A stretch of DNA of 8,589 nucleotides, from the NCBI GenBank assembly GCA_014376655.1, contig JACMRC010000091.1, positions 1 to 8,589 on the forward strand. The letters run 5' to 3'. A model generated the notes under the pieces. The model saw only the letters and a program-made list of their open reading frames with translations, searched no databases and was not told the origin of the DNA. Source of the stretch: Mucilaginibacter sp. (lineage in GTDB: Bacteria; Bacteroidota; Bacteroidia; Sphingobacteriales; Sphingobacteriaceae). The translations under genes and the position numbers were made by a program. Positions 1 through 6,466 of this stretch are shown piece after piece. Position 1 is the first letter of the stretch. Every line of letters starts with the position of its first letter.

Positions 1-1
1 A

Positions 2-58
2 ATCTACGAATATTTCGTAGATATTTAACACTTTTTAACAAATTACGATACTTTCGTA
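2..58. promoter_or_regulatory. Two operator-like inverted repeats with shared TTCGTAGA half-sites
   Basis: Positions 2-22 form a perfect dyad: 9-bp arms ATCTACGAA and TTCGTAGAT around a 3-base TAT spacer. A second, weaker dyad follows with arms TACGA (44-48) and TCGTA (54-58). The nine-mer TTTCGTAGA occurs in both (13-21 and 52-60), and the dyad centres are 39 bp apart, close to four helical turns. Neither dyad is followed by a T tract in either direction, so a protein-binding role is more likely than termination. The site lies 50-110 bp beyond the end of ligD, so it most likely controls a gene left of the window. On the minus strand, TTTG lies 19 bases ahead of a TA inside the left dyad, which would place the operator over a promoter. 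A BlaI/CopY-type repressor is a possible binder by analogy only. Confidence 0.45.
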
Positions 59-71
59 GAAAACATAGTTA

Positions 72-106
72 AATAGCATTAGCCCGGCAACTCCTTAATA
101 GCTATT
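72..106 (-). terminator. Weak AT-rich hairpin just after ligD
   Basis: Immediately downstream of the ligD stop, AATAGC (72-77) plus ATTA (78-81) can pair with TAAT (96-99) plus GCTATT (101-106), with A100 bulged and a 14-base GC-rich loop. The stem is AT-rich. On the minus strand it is followed only by TAACTATGTTTT, not a clean U tract. It may be a poor terminator or an mRNA 3' end structure. It is the only candidate seen between ligD and the left edge. Confidence 0.25.
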
Positions 107-109
107 CAC

Positions 110-2848
110 TTAGCTTCCAAAAACACTTTTAGCTTTTTTTATGGTTTCTTCCAAATCGATGCCCTTACCTAAAACCCCTTTAAACAAATCGCCGGTTTCT
201 TTCAGCCGGTCTATCGAGTTAAATATGGTAAAATCTTTCATTGTTAAGCCAGGTTTAACTTCATCCCAATCTAATGGCATGGATGCCGTTGCACCAACTT
301 TTGGCCTTAATGAGTATGGGCCAGCTATGGTGGCACCCGGGCGGTTCTGTAAAAAATCTAAATACATTTTGCCTTTACGCGCCGCTACCATGCGCTCCAA
401 ACTGGTATAATCAGGAATCTGTTTATGCACCAGCGACACCACGATCTTTGCAAACATTTGCGATTGATCGTAATCATATTTAGCACCTAACGGGATATAA
501 ATGTGCATGCCTGTCGAACCTGATGTTTTGGGATATGACGGTACATCCAGCGCATCCAATACTTTCTTTACCTCTTGCGCCGCTTCAATCACCTGGTCGA
601 ACGTGTGTTTATCGGGGTCGAGGTCTATCACACAATAATCTGGGTTATCCGGCGACTGCACACGGCTAAACCATGGGTTCATTTCAATACAACCTAATGA
701 TGCCATCCACAGCAAATATGATTCGTCAGATCCTACTAAATACTCTTTATGTTCACCCTCGCCGTTGGTATAAGGGAAAGTTTTGGTTACCCAATCGGGC
801 GCTTTGCCTTTAACATCCTTTTGGTAAAAGCTTGGCCCGTGGATGCCGTTAGGGAACCGGTTAAGCGACATTGGCCTGTCCTTCAAATACGGCAAAATAT
901 ATTCGGCTACCCGATAATAATAGTTAAACATATCGCGCTTGGTTACGCCATCTTCGGGCCAGTAAACTTTGCTTAAATGGGTAAACTTAAGTTCGTGACC
1001 GCATATTTTACGTACCTGTGTTTCGTCCTTAGGGTTAAGTAGGGTTTTGCGATCAGTATCCTTTGGCGGCTCAATTGCTTTATGAGTTTCTTTGGGCGAT
1101 GCTTTCTTTGCTGCCTTTTTAGGCGAAACTTCTTCATCAGCCTCTTCTACCGTTTCCGTGGTATCCGTCGGTGTTTCTAATAGCACATCCTTAGCCTTTT
1201 TATCCTCGCGCATACCTTTAAATGATGCCTGCCTGAAAACACCATCGCCGGTTACTTCGGCAAAAGCCACCTCGCCTACCAGCTCGGGTTTTAACCATGT
1301 TGGTTTGGCCCCTAATCGCTGCGGACGGAAGCGCGATGGTTTATCCACATCCGGTTCCACATCAAACGGACTTTTATCTGTTATCAACGGCTTAAACCGG
1401 GCCATCATTTCCTTCTGCATTTTCTCGGAGAACCCTGTGCCTACTTTACCCACATATTTTAATTCTTTTCCATCATAAACAGCCAGTACCAATGCACTAA
1501 AAACTTTTGCAGTGCCGGCATTTTTGGTAAAGCCGGCTATAATAACTTCCTGCCTGCGTTGTACTTTTATCTTTAGCCATTCTTTTGATCGCAGGTCGGA
1601 GGTATAAACACTGCTTGCTTTTTTAGCGATGATACCTTCCATGCCAATTTTTTCGGCAGCTTCAAAAAACTCAATACCGTTGGCGGCGAATACTTTACTT
1701 TGCCTTACGCTGTCATCATTAGTGGGTAGTATTTCTTTAAGGATAGCTTGCCTATCACTCAACGGCAGGTCCATCAGGTTTTTACCCTCGTACCAAAGAA
1801 TGTCAAATACGTAGTAAACCAAGTTGCCATCGGCCTCGCTGCGCCAGTTTTGCAGCGCGCCAAAGTCGGATAAGCCCTTATCATTTAATACAACTATCTC
1901 ACCATCTATAACTGCGTTTATCTGCCAATCTTTAAGAATTTTATTAATGGGATAGTATTTATCAAACGGAATATTGTTACGCGATATCAGCTCCGCACCT
2001 TTCTTATCAATAGTTGCTACCGCTCGGTAACCGTCCCATTTAACTTCATAAACCCAATCGGGGTCATCAAACGGCTCATCAACCAATGTAGCTTTCATTG
2101 GTTTGATGTTTTTAGGAACTGCCGATTTACGTGCCGATTTTAAAAGCGCCGCAACATCTGGATTGTCCTTATCAACTTGTCCCTCACCTGGTTGCGACGG
2201 GGCTTTTTTTTTAGTTTTTTTATCTGATTTCTCTACGTCTTCTTCATGCCCATGTTGCCAGACTTTTTCGCTGGTTTTCTCCATGGCTTCTATGGTTTTG
2301 CCCGATAGTATTGATTTATCTTTTTTAGTGATATCCGTCTTTGATGCAAAGTCGTCATTATGTTTAATAAGCAGCCAGCCATTCTCGCCCATGCCATGGG
2401 TTTTTACCAGGGCAAACTCGCCCTCCAGTTTTTCGCCATGCAGCTTTATTTTAACTGAGCCGGATTTAAGTTGGGCTAACAGGTGCTTCTCCTGCGCTTT
2501 CTTGCCTTTTATTTCTTCAATAGGCTCATAGGTCCCCTCGTCCCAAACTATTACTGTACCGCCGCCATATTCGCCTTGCGGGATGATGCCTTCAAAATTG
2601 CGATAATCAAACGGGTGATCCTCAACCATCATAGCCAAACGCTTAACTTTAGGATCTGTGGATGGGCCTTTTGGCACCGCCCAGCTTTTTAGCACACCAT
2701 CCATCTCCAGCCTAAAATCATAATGCAGCCTTGACGCGTCGTGCTTTTGTATCACAAACATCAGGTGGTCTTTGTCCTTACTGCGGCCGGCTTTAGGCTC
2801 GGCTGTTTTGGTAAAATCCCGTTTCTCTACATATTTCGTCAGGCTCAT
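110..2848 (-). CDS. ligD: Multifunctional ATP-dependent DNA ligase LigD (PE-ligase-polymerase)
   Basis: Cytosolic repair enzyme of bacterial non-homologous end joining: it trims 3' ends, adds nucleotides and seals breaks bridged by Ku. The 912 residues hold three domains. The 3'-phosphoesterase (about 10-180) has H36, H42, D44 and H78, matching in spacing the H42/H48/D50/H84 centre of Pseudomonas LigD. The ATP-dependent ligase (about 248-555) has motif I EVKWDGYR with nucleotidyl lysine K270, VFDI near 347-350, EGIIAKK at 404-410 and EWLKIK at 423-428. The primase-like polymerase (about 615-905) has DLD at 742-744, SGSTGMH at 776-782 and D831 as likely metal and nucleotide ligands. Charged Lys/Glu-rich linkers join the domains (about 190-235 and 557-605). 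This order is usual for Bacteroidota; Pseudomonas has PE-ligase-polymerase too, while Mycobacterium places the polymerase first. The ATG at 2846-2848 has no Shine-Dalgarno and lies 11 bp after the DUF3606 stop, implying co-transcription. The linker contains an A7-CT-A9 tract. Ku is not in the window. Confidence 0.97.
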   Translation of the reverse strand: MSLTKYVEKRDFTKTAEPKAGRSKDKDHLMFVIQKHDASRLHYDFRLEMDGVLKSWAVPKGPSTDPKVKRLAMMVEDHPFDYRNFEGIIPQGEYGGGTVIVWDEGTYEPIEEIKGKKAQEKHLLAQLKSGSVKIKLHGEKLEGEFALVKTHGMGENGWLLIKHNDDFASKTDITKKDKSILSGKTIEAMEKTSEKVWQHGHEEDVEKSDKKTKKKAPSQPGEGQVDKDNPDVAALLKSARKSAVPKNIKPMKATLVDEPFDDPDWVYEVKWDGYRAVATIDKKGAELISRNNIPFDKYYPINKILKDWQINAVIDGEIVVLNDKGLSDFGALQNWRSEADGNLVYYVFDILWYEGKNLMDLPLSDRQAILKEILPTNDDSVRQSKVFAANGIEFFEAAEKIGMEGIIAKKASSVYTSDLRSKEWLKIKVQRRQEVIIAGFTKNAGTAKVFSALVLAVYDGKELKYVGKVGTGFSEKMQKEMMARFKPLITDKSPFDVEPDVDKPSRFRPQRLGAKPTWLKPELVGEVAFAEVTGDGVFRQASFKGMREDKKAKDVLLETPTDTTETVEEADEEVSPKKAAKKASPKETHKAIEPPKDTDRKTLLNPKDETQVRKICGHELKFTHLSKVYWPEDGVTKRDMFNYYYRVAEYILPYLKDRPMSLNRFPNGIHGPSFYQKDVKGKAPDWVTKTFPYTNGEGEHKEYLVGSDESYLLWMASLGCIEMNPWFSRVQSPDNPDYCVIDLDPDKHTFDQVIEAAQEVKKVLDALDVPSYPKTSGSTGMHIYIPLGAKYDYDQSQMFAKIVVSLVHKQIPDYTSLERMVAARKGKMYLDFLQNRPGATIAGPYSLRPKVGATASMPLDWDEVKPGLTMKDFTIFNSIDRLKETGDLFKGVLGKGIDLEETIKKAKSVFGS

Positions 2849-2859
2849 GGCGGTAGTAT

Positions 2860-3033
2860 TTAATTATTTAAATATGCTTTTACCGTTGCAACACTTGTGC
2901 CGGTATCTTTGACAACCTCGCGTAGTCTTTCGGGTGTTATGTTAAATTTATTGGCCCAATATTCTACTTCATAATTCTCATGAATGTTGATGAAATCTCT
3001 ATCAGGAGCACCAACTTTATCTTTATTATCCAT
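2860..3033 (-). CDS. Small DUF3606 family protein
   Basis: A 57-aa ORF, starting MDNKDKVGAPDRDFINIHEN and ending VKAYLNN. The pattern (K.G.PDR..INI.E.YEVEYW..KF.I....L...V...GTS...V..YL) is that of the DUF3606 family, whose members are short, usually 55-70 aa, cytosolic and of unknown function. The second half looks like a small helical fold: one helix around EVEYWANKF (24-32), then a turn-helix-turn-helix stretch resembling a miniature HTH (about 35-56). I infer that resemblance and it is not a proven DNA-binding role. It has no signal peptide, Cys pair or membrane segment. It is the first gene before ligD, with an 11-bp gap, and a promoter-like pair lies just upstream, so the two are likely one operon. 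The link suggests, but does not show, a stress or DNA-repair role. The start codon ATG at 3031-3033 is preceded by an A-rich leader without Shine-Dalgarno, as usual in this phylum. Confidence 0.88.
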   Translation of the reverse strand: MDNKDKVGAPDRDFINIHENYEVEYWANKFNITPERLREVVKDTGTSVATVKAYLNN

Positions 3034-3063
3034 TTTTTATTTTATTAGTTAATACCTAACATA

Positions 3064-3093
3064 AAAAGCTAATAAATGGTTTTATTACAACAA
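3064..3093 (-). promoter_or_regulatory. Bacteroidota-type promoter for DUF3606-ligD
   Basis: Reading the minus strand, TTG (3093-3091) is followed after 19 bases by TAGCTTTT (3071-3064). This matches seven of the eight bases of the -7 element TAnnTTTG, with a TTG-type -33 element at the known spacing for the Bacteroidota primary sigma factor. The predicted start would be near 3057, giving a leader of about 24 nt before the ATG at 3033. It lies between the terminator of the upstream gene and the DUF3606 start, where a promoter is expected. No regulatory dyad overlaps it. Confidence 0.45.
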
Positions 3094-3141
3094 CGGAATT
3101 ATAACAGATAAATCTTAATCCGGCTTTTCAAAATCGGCTTT

Positions 3142-3180
3142 AAACAAAAACGCCGTCCCGATTAATCGGGACGGCGTCTT
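3142..3180 (-). terminator. Intrinsic terminator of the ThuA/GSDH gene (perfect palindrome plus T tract)
   Basis: Positions 3150-3177 are a perfect 28-bp palindrome with 14-base arms, ACGCCGTCCCGATT and its exact complement. In RNA this gives a GC-rich stem of about 12 bp with a small AU loop. On the minus strand it is followed directly by TTTTTGTTT (3150 down to 3142), a good U tract. It starts 24 bp after the stop at 3201 and insulates the oxidoreductase gene from DUF3606-ligD. On the plus strand the stem is followed only by CTTATAAC, so termination should be one-directional. Confidence 0.88.
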
Positions 3181-3200
3181 ATAACATTGACAGATGCTGT

Positions 3201-5927
3201 CTATTTCTTCAAAGAGAAAATCCAATCTAAAATCTGTTTAGCTTCCTCAGGTTTCATGCTCGGATGCGCAGGCATAGTAACATCGCCCCAAACACCGGTA
3301 CCACCATTGGTGATCTTGTTGGTAAGCTGTGCGTAATTAGCACGGTTTTTCTTGTACTTGTTAGCTACATCTGTAAATGATGGGCCTATAACCTTTTCGT
3401 TTGTTTTATGGCATGATTTGCAATCCATCGACATCATTAACGCTTTACCGGCTGCAAATGGCAATGACGGATCGATTGGTTCATCTAAACTGCCTGCCGC
3501 TATAATAACCGGCTTGCTAACTGCTGATGTTGCCAGTTTACTATCCTTAGCGGTCATAGTTACTTTAAAAGTACCCGCTTTTGGGTAAATGTAGGTTACT
3601 GATGGTTTTGTAGTGATCTTTCTAATACCGTTACCAAAATTCCAGGTATAGGTCATTTTATCCCCTTCCGGATCAGTTGCATTAGCAGTAAAAGTAATGG
3701 TTGTAGGCAATGCGCCGTACTCTTTATCAGCAGTTACAGACGCTACCTCTGGTGCGCGGTTACCTGCATTGTAAGCTATTTGTACCAAACCGGCTTCCGG
3801 GTTTTTCTTGAACCAGCCTGCACCATACTCTAATACATACAGCTTGCCATCAGGGCCCATTTCCATATCAATCATGGTATTAAACTTGGCGCTCTTCATA
3901 AACGGCTCCATTGATAAATAGTTACCTGCCGCATCCATAGTTACCGCTTTTATCCAACCACGAATAAAGTCATATATGAATAACTTGTTGTTGTAGTATG
4001 ATGGAAATTTACCAGCGGTAGCTTTATAATCTTCTGCATGATAAACCGGCCCTGCCATAGCTGTACGGCCACCAGAACCTAACTCAGGGAACTGTGGAGA
4101 TACCGCGTAAGGATACCAGATAAACGCGGGTTGTGCTGGTGGTAATTCGGTTAAGCCAGTATTATTTCTTGAATTATTAATAGGATGTTGCGGATCAAAC
4201 GGCTCACCAACTGCTCCGGTTGCATAATCATAAGCGCGGTAAGGATAGTTGTTACCGATAAAGAACGGATAACCAAAGTTACCTGCTACGCGCGCCTGGT
4301 TAACCTCATCATATCCACGCGGACCGTGAGTTTTCAAACTATCGTTGTTAGCATCCGGGCCAACCTCGCCCCAGTATAAAAATCCATTCTTTTTATCAAC
4401 CGAGATCCGGTAAGGGTTACGGTCGCCCATTACATAAATCTCAGGGCGTGTTTTTGGCGTTCCAACCGGGAACAGGTTACCGTCAGGGATAGTATAAGTT
4501 CCGTCCGGTTTCATTTTTATACGTAATATTTTGCCGCGCAGGTCATTGGTATTACCAGAACCACGGCGGTCATCATACTGTTCAAATCCCGGGCGGTCAT
4601 CCAACGGGGCGTAAGAGTATGAGTTTGGAATTTTTTTACCCTGAGGAGCAGGCTCATCAAACGGTGTAGTATTATCGCCTTGCGAAACGAATAATATATG
4701 GTCCTTACCAAACGCTATAGAACCACCGGTATGGCAGCAAATTTCGCGGTTAGTACCAACTTTAAGAATAACTTTTTCGCTTTTAAGGTTCAGTTTATTG
4801 TTTACAAAAGTAAAGCGCGATAGTTGATTAACTACTTCGCCAGCCGGGCTGTAATAAACATAGATGAAATGATTTTTGGCATAATCAGGATCAGCCTGTA
4901 CGCCCAATAAACCTTCTTCGGCGTTTACACCTTTACCTTTTTCAGTCAACGTCTTACTATAAACATCTAACTTACCAACCTGGGTAACCTTTTTAGTTAG
5001 GTGGTTATAAAACATAAACTCGCCTTTACGCTGAACGATCAGGATGTCAAGGTTTGGCAGGATGGTCATTTCGGTAGGCTCATCAAAACCACCAACATTT
5101 AGTTGTTTTTTGTTAAAACGGTTTTCATCAGGTGCGCGTACAGATTTGGCTTTACCATAGTTTAGGGGTGCATTTTTTCCTATGGCATATTTGATACCGC
5201 CCAACAGGTGCTGTAAAAATAACGGCTCGCTGTACGATTCATCTGTGTGGCCTAAACCTGTATAAAATACACGTCCACCTTCAAAATCATGGTACCAGGC
5301 TATTGGGTGGCTGGCACCCATTTTAAAAGCATCATCACCTCCATTTTTGTTATAGGTAAGTGATGACTCCTCTAAGTTTATTAATATGTGGATATCCGGG
5401 CTAACATTTTTGTAATGATACCATTCGTCTTTGCGTTTCCACTCGGTTGGTAACATACTGGTAGCTATAAAATTTTTATCAACCACGGTTAAAGTAGCCA
5501 TTTGCTGAGCAGGGTGATGTGCGAACCAGCCGCCTATCATCCTGTTATACCATGGCCAGTTATACTCGGCATCTGCTGCAGCGTGGATCCCTACAAAACC
5601 ACCACCGGCCTGTATGTAGCGCTCAAGGTCTACCTGTTCAGGGCCATCTAAAATATCGCCGGTTGTACTGGCAAATACAAGGGCAGCATATTTTTTTAAA
5701 TTGCTTTCGTTAATATTAGCTGCATCGGTAGTGGTATCAACCTCGAAACCATTTTCCTGGCCCAGTTTCATTACTGCCAACGCAGCCAACGGGATAGAGG
5801 CATGGTGATAACCTGCCGTTTTCTTAAAAACTAACAAGCGTGGTTTTACCTGTGCATTAGCAATGCTTACGCTTACCAGCACTGCTAAAAAAGTAATACT
5901 TAAAAAGCTAAAGAACTTTAATTTCAT
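3201..5927 (-). CDS. Secreted ThuA - PQQ-type sugar dehydrogenase - PKD - cytochrome c fusion
   Basis: A 908-aa predicted periplasmic oxidoreductase. Residues 1-25 form a Sec signal peptide (hydrophobic core, cleavage likely at ANA-Q); there is no lipobox cysteine. Residues 30-247 are a ThuA-like domain (trehalose-utilisation, glutamine-amidotransferase-like fold) with AGYHH at 38-42, GIHAAAD at 113-119 and AHHP at 136-139. Residues about 275-720 are a glucose/sorbosone dehydrogenase beta-propeller: H399 in CCHTGGS and R503-N504 in GDRNPYR fit the catalytic His and the PQQ-contacting Arg of soluble glucose dehydrogenase. Residues 723-810 are a PKD fold (DPEGD at 752-756, WNFGNG at 762-767). 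Residues 824-908 are a class I cytochrome c with CKSCH at 836-840 and probable axial M885. The likely role is oxidation of a sugar or glycoside, with electrons passing to the attached haem; the substrate is unknown and PQQ use is inferred from the fold. The gene is monocistronic: 638 bp of gene-free DNA upstream and a strong terminator downstream. Start ATG at 5925-5927 is fixed by the signal peptide. Confidence 0.93.
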   Translation of the reverse strand: MKLKFFSFLSITFLAVLVSVSIANAQVKPRLLVFKKTAGYHHASIPLAALAVMKLGQENGFEVDTTTDAANINESNLKKYAALVFASTTGDILDGPEQVDLERYIQAGGGFVGIHAAADAEYNWPWYNRMIGGWFAHHPAQQMATLTVVDKNFIATSMLPTEWKRKDEWYHYKNVSPDIHILINLEESSLTYNKNGGDDAFKMGASHPIAWYHDFEGGRVFYTGLGHTDESYSEPLFLQHLLGGIKYAIGKNAPLNYGKAKSVRAPDENRFNKKQLNVGGFDEPTEMTILPNLDILIVQRKGEFMFYNHLTKKVTQVGKLDVYSKTLTEKGKGVNAEEGLLGVQADPDYAKNHFIYVYYSPAGEVVNQLSRFTFVNNKLNLKSEKVILKVGTNREICCHTGGSIAFGKDHILFVSQGDNTTPFDEPAPQGKKIPNSYSYAPLDDRPGFEQYDDRRGSGNTNDLRGKILRIKMKPDGTYTIPDGNLFPVGTPKTRPEIYVMGDRNPYRISVDKKNGFLYWGEVGPDANNDSLKTHGPRGYDEVNQARVAGNFGYPFFIGNNYPYRAYDYATGAVGEPFDPQHPINNSRNNTGLTELPPAQPAFIWYPYAVSPQFPELGSGGRTAMAGPVYHAEDYKATAGKFPSYYNNKLFIYDFIRGWIKAVTMDAAGNYLSMEPFMKSAKFNTMIDMEMGPDGKLYVLEYGAGWFKKNPEAGLVQIAYNAGNRAPEVASVTADKEYGALPTTITFTANATDPEGDKMTYTWNFGNGIRKITTKPSVTYIYPKAGTFKVTMTAKDSKLATSAVSKPVIIAAGSLDEPIDPSLPFAAGKALMMSMDCKSCHKTNEKVIGPSFTDVANKYKKNRANYAQLTNKITNGGTGVWGDVTMPAHPSMKPEEAKQILDWIFSLKK

Positions 5928-5959
5928 GTTTACTAAGAATTTATATTGGTTGTTATTTA

Positions 5960-5982
5960 AGCACGCAATAGATTGCGGAGCT
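5960..5982. promoter_or_regulatory. Dyad in the leader of the ThuA/GSDH gene
   Basis: CGCAAT (5964-5969) and ATTGCG (5972-5977) form a perfect inverted repeat with a 2-base spacer. Outside it, AGC (5960-5962) and GCT (5980-5982) can also pair if bases are bulged. It sits 33-55 bp ahead of the start codon of the oxidoreductase. Next to it, a weak -7-like element TACTTTTA reads on the minus strand (5989-5982), but no TTG lies at the right distance, so the promoter is not settled. The dyad could be an operator or a leader hairpin. Confidence 0.3.
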
Positions 5983-6104
5983 AAAAGTATTCAAATTCCA
6001 AACAAAACCTTAATAATCTTATAAAAAACAGCTAACAATGTGTAAATAATCTATTACACGTTTATCTCCACCCGCTTAAACCAGGTTGAAAAAGGTCTGT
6101 TAAC

Positions 6105-6230
6105 TTTAACGGCGTTCCGTGCGACCGGGCTGTCCCTGCCGGCAGGCAAGCATTCATACGCGCACAAGGTGTTAGCCGCGAAGGCCGGTACATTTCCATC
6201 CCTAACGCGGCATGCGCACATAGGCCTTTT
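6105..6230. repeat. GC-rich probable dispersed intergenic repeat
   Basis: This patch has much higher GC than the genes on either side. It contains a 12-bp perfect palindrome CCTGCCGGCAGG (6135-6146), two GCGCACA words (in the 6170s and around 6214), and the complementary words GTTAG/CTAAC and CCGCG/CGCGG on either side of an AGGCC word. It resembles GC-rich intergenic repeats I remember from Bacteroidota genomes, but that is from memory, and only one copy is visible here. Confidence 0.35.
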
Positions 6231-6270
6231 GTCTGAACCATGATTTTTAGGATTAGTGGATTACCATGAT
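6231..6270. repeat. GATT-type short-period repeat
   Basis: The segment starts GTCTGAACCATGAT and continues with units beginning GATT every 8-9 bases (GATTTTTAG, GATTAGTG, GATTACCAT, GAT). ACCATGAT is repeated exactly at 6237-6244 and 6263-6270, and GGATTA at 6250-6255 and 6258-6263. Sequences with this GTCTGAACC...GATT pattern are, to my memory, common as intergenic repeats in Sphingobacteriaceae and other Bacteroidota. Confidence 0.5.
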
Positions 6271-6276
6271 GTAGAG

Positions 6277-6310
6277 ACGCAATACTTTGCTTCTCCGTGC
6301 AAGATTGCGT
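6277..6310. repeat. Imperfect inverted repeat ACGCAAT...ATTGCGT
   Basis: Arms ACGCAAT (6277-6283) and ATTGCGT (6304-6310) pair perfectly. Inside them CTTTGC and GCAAG can extend the stem with bulges around an 8-base loop. The preceding GTAGAG (6271-6276) was probably part of a longer GTAGAGACGC arm that is no longer matched on the other side, suggesting a decayed palindromic repeat unit. Confidence 0.45.
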
Positions 6311-6317
6311 ACCCGCC

Positions 6318-6342
6318 TTTGTTGCGTGTTATCACCAACAAA
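6318..6342. repeat. Hairpin TTTGTTG...CAACAAA
   Basis: TTTGTTG (6318-6324) pairs with CAACAAA (6336-6342), and GTG (6326-6328) with CAC (6333-6335), leaving C6325 bulged and a TTAT loop. The 10-bp stem is well formed and lies 7 bp after the previous inverted repeat. No T tract follows on the minus strand in the manner of a terminator, so it is listed as part of the repeat mosaic. Confidence 0.45.
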
Positions 6343-6360
6343 ATGTGCGGTGGGTTTATG

Positions 6361-6377
6361 AAGGCACAAATAGCCTT
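6361..6377. repeat. Short hairpin AAGGC...GCCTT
   Basis: AAGGC (6361-6365) and GCCTT (6373-6377) form a 5-bp stem with a 7-base loop, within the same stretch of successive inverted repeats. It is short enough to arise by chance and is notable only for its position in the series. Confidence 0.25.
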
Positions 6378-6449
6378 TGCCCGCAACTCCGCCCGACATA
6401 CTTGAGCCAGCTTAGGAATAAGCCCTATTGTTGCGTAAAAATTGAAACC

Positions 6450-6466
6450 TGATGCTTTAAGCATCA
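6450..6466 (-). repeat. Perfect 8-bp-arm inverted repeat downstream of the kinase
   Basis: TGATGCTT and AAGCATCA surround one base; in RNA this gives a 7-bp stem with a TTA/TAA triloop. It is 100 bp past the kinase stop. On the minus strand the stem is followed by GGTTTCAATTTTT, so a T run begins eight bases later. It could be a weak terminator for the kinase or the end of the repeat mosaic; the T run is too far away for a classical intrinsic terminator. Confidence 0.35.

Noticed and set aside
2..22. Left dyad as the intrinsic terminator of ligD
   Set aside because: It is about 90 bp past the stop and on the minus strand the stem is followed by the window edge with no visible T tract; the second related dyad at 44-58 argues for a binding site.
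2103..2531. 142-codon plus-strand open frame inside ligD, and others such as 1092-1478
   Set aside because: They lie fully antisense to a gene with intact catalytic motifs, have no recognisable domain, and show Ser/Phe-rich composition expected from reading Lys/Glu-rich codons backwards.
110..2848. ligD as a frameshifted gene because of the homopolymer tract
   Set aside because: The reading frame is intact through the A9 run and all three domains downstream and upstream keep their motifs.
6105..6270. Insertion sequence or retron remnant
   Set aside because: No transposase or reverse-transcriptase coding sequence, no terminal inverted repeats at matching ends and no clear target duplication visible.
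6271..6342. CRISPR-like array in the series of repeats
   Set aside because: The inverted repeats differ from one another in sequence and are not regularly spaced; no direct repeat of 23-40 bp recurs.
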